A DNA stretch of 6,712 bases from Rhodospirillaceae bacterium (GTDB lineage Bacteria > Pseudomonadota > Alphaproteobacteria > UBA828), in NCBI GenBank assembly GCA_028819955.1, contig JAPPKP010000246.1:1-6712 (forward strand), read 5' to 3'. Below the pieces are notes generated by a model, which searched no databases, was not told where the DNA came from, and saw nothing but the letters and a program-made list of their open reading frames with translations. How positions within the stretch are numbered: position 1 is the stretch's first letter; every line of letters starts with the position of its first letter. Shown piece by piece: positions 6,072 through 6,712 of this stretch. The position numbers and the translations under genes were made by a program.

Positions 6072-6712
6072 ATGACCGACACGCCCGAGAGCAGCGGGAC
6101 GGCGCGGGCCGCGGCGGCAGCGCCCAACCGGGGCTTCCCGAACCCCTTCGAGTTGCCCACGCCCGACGGCGCCGATGGCTGGGAGGAGCTCTATCCCTAC
6201 TACTGCCTGATCAGCGACGAACGCCGCGCGATGGAGGAGGGAAAGTTCTGGTTCTTCGACGGGATGCACAACCCGGAGCCGCTCTATCCCTTCGACACCA
6301 TCATGACCGAGAACTGGTGGGTGGCCGCCAGCCAGATGGCGAGCCGGGTCTGGCCGATTCCGGTCGCCATGGGCATCGATCAGCGCCTGGTCAACGGCTA
6401 CATCTACGTCAGCCCCAACAGCGTCACCGACCCTGACCGGATCGCCGCGCGGCACGAGCACTTCGCCCGCCGCGCCGGCCACTACTTCGAGAATTGGGAC
6501 GAGATCTACGGCAACTGGGTCGAGAAGGCGAAGGACTGCATCGCGCGCCTGACCGAAATCGAGTTCCGCCCTCTGCCGGAGCTGGAGCCCGAGGAGAACG
6601 TCTTCGGCCACCGCGGCGTCTACTCCTCTCACGACCTGCTCAGCGCCTACAACCGGTTGATCGAGAACATGCTCGAGATGGGCTCCTACCATTTCGAGAT
6701 GCTGAACCTCGG
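6072..6712 (+). CDS. PEP-utilizing-enzyme-like protein, N-terminal part (runs off window)
   Basis: An open frame of 213 codons runs to the window edge without a stop. The ATG at 6072 has GAGG 8 nt upstream. A low-complexity Ala-rich start (about 1-20) precedes a conserved-looking region: FPNPFELP (22-29), a segment rich in W and Y (37-62), FDTIMTENWW (74-83), PVAMGIDQRLVNGYIYVSP (97-115), then an acidic helical part containing FENWDEIYGNW. From memory this pattern matches the roughly 600-residue proteins annotated as PEP-utilizing enzyme (dikinase mobile subunit), whose C-terminal end carries the swivelling phosphohistidine domain; that part is outside the window and could not be checked. Such proteins work with an ATP-binding subunit to phosphorylate a substrate through a phosphohistidine. 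It is probably cotranscribed with the hydrolase. Confidence 0.65.
   Translation, partial: MTDTPESSGTARAAAAAPNRGFPNPFELPTPDGADGWEELYPYYCLISDERRAMEEGKFWFFDGMHNPEPLYPFDTIMTENWWVAASQMASRVWPIPVAMGIDQRLVNGYIYVSPNSVTDPDRIAARHEHFARRAGHYFENWDEIYGNWVEKAKDCIARLTEIEFRPLPELEPEENVFGHRGVYSSHDLLSAYNRLIENMLEMGSYHFEMLNL

Noticed and set aside
5120..6436. A 438-codon plus-strand frame overlapping the hydrolase and the following gene
   Set aside because: The translation is low-complexity Arg/Ala-rich. The overlapping frames carry complete CE4 motifs and a conserved Trp-rich protein, so this is a shadow.
5802..6692. A 296-codon minus-strand frame opposite the hydrolase end and the last gene
   Set aside because: No motif, no convincing start, and both plus-strand genes explain the coding signal.

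Overview
The window is GC-rich and densely coded, with almost every reading frame open by chance. It reads like the chromosome of a proteobacterium, most likely an alphaproteobacterium. This placement rests on base composition, Shine-Dalgarno-rich starts and gene types only, so it is tentative. There is no sign of an insertion sequence, CRISPR array, tRNA or rRNA gene, and no gene-free stretch exceeds 300 bases.

The layout is a divergent gene cluster around a control region at about 4899-5087. Leftward, on the minus strand, five genes lie close together: an Lrp/AsnC-type regulator (4898-4245), a protein made of three fused RidA/YjgF domains (4206-2971), and a complete NitT/TauT-type ABC importer consisting of permease (2921-2040), ATPase (2028-1183) and periplasmic binding protein (1139-99). 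Gaps are 38, 49, 11 and 43 nt. A strong GC stem at 65-87 follows the last gene. Rightward, on the plus strand, lie a cytoplasmic polysaccharide-deacetylase-fold (CE4) hydrolase of the PuuE/HpPgdA type (5088-6017) and the start of a protein resembling PEP-utilizing-enzyme (dikinase mobile-subunit) proteins (6072 to beyond the window end).

The control region carries a good sigma-70-like promoter for the leftward genes (TTGACG, 17 nt, TACAAC), several short dyads, and a recurring CGAATT-type element. One perfect 9-bp inverted repeat lies just downstream of the predicted start point. This fits autoregulation by the Lrp-type protein and possibly control of the rightward genes.

As a working hypothesis, the cluster imports a small nitrogen- or sulfur-containing organic molecule, opens a cyclic amide/imide or removes an acyl group in the cytoplasm, handles or senses a reactive intermediate with the RidA-like protein, and activates a product by phosphoryl transfer. 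The substrate cannot be read from the sequence. The most unusual element is the triple RidA protein. RidA proteins are normally trimers of about 130-residue chains, whereas this chain holds three such domains of about 137 residues. At the position of the RidA catalytic arginine all three appear to carry threonine.
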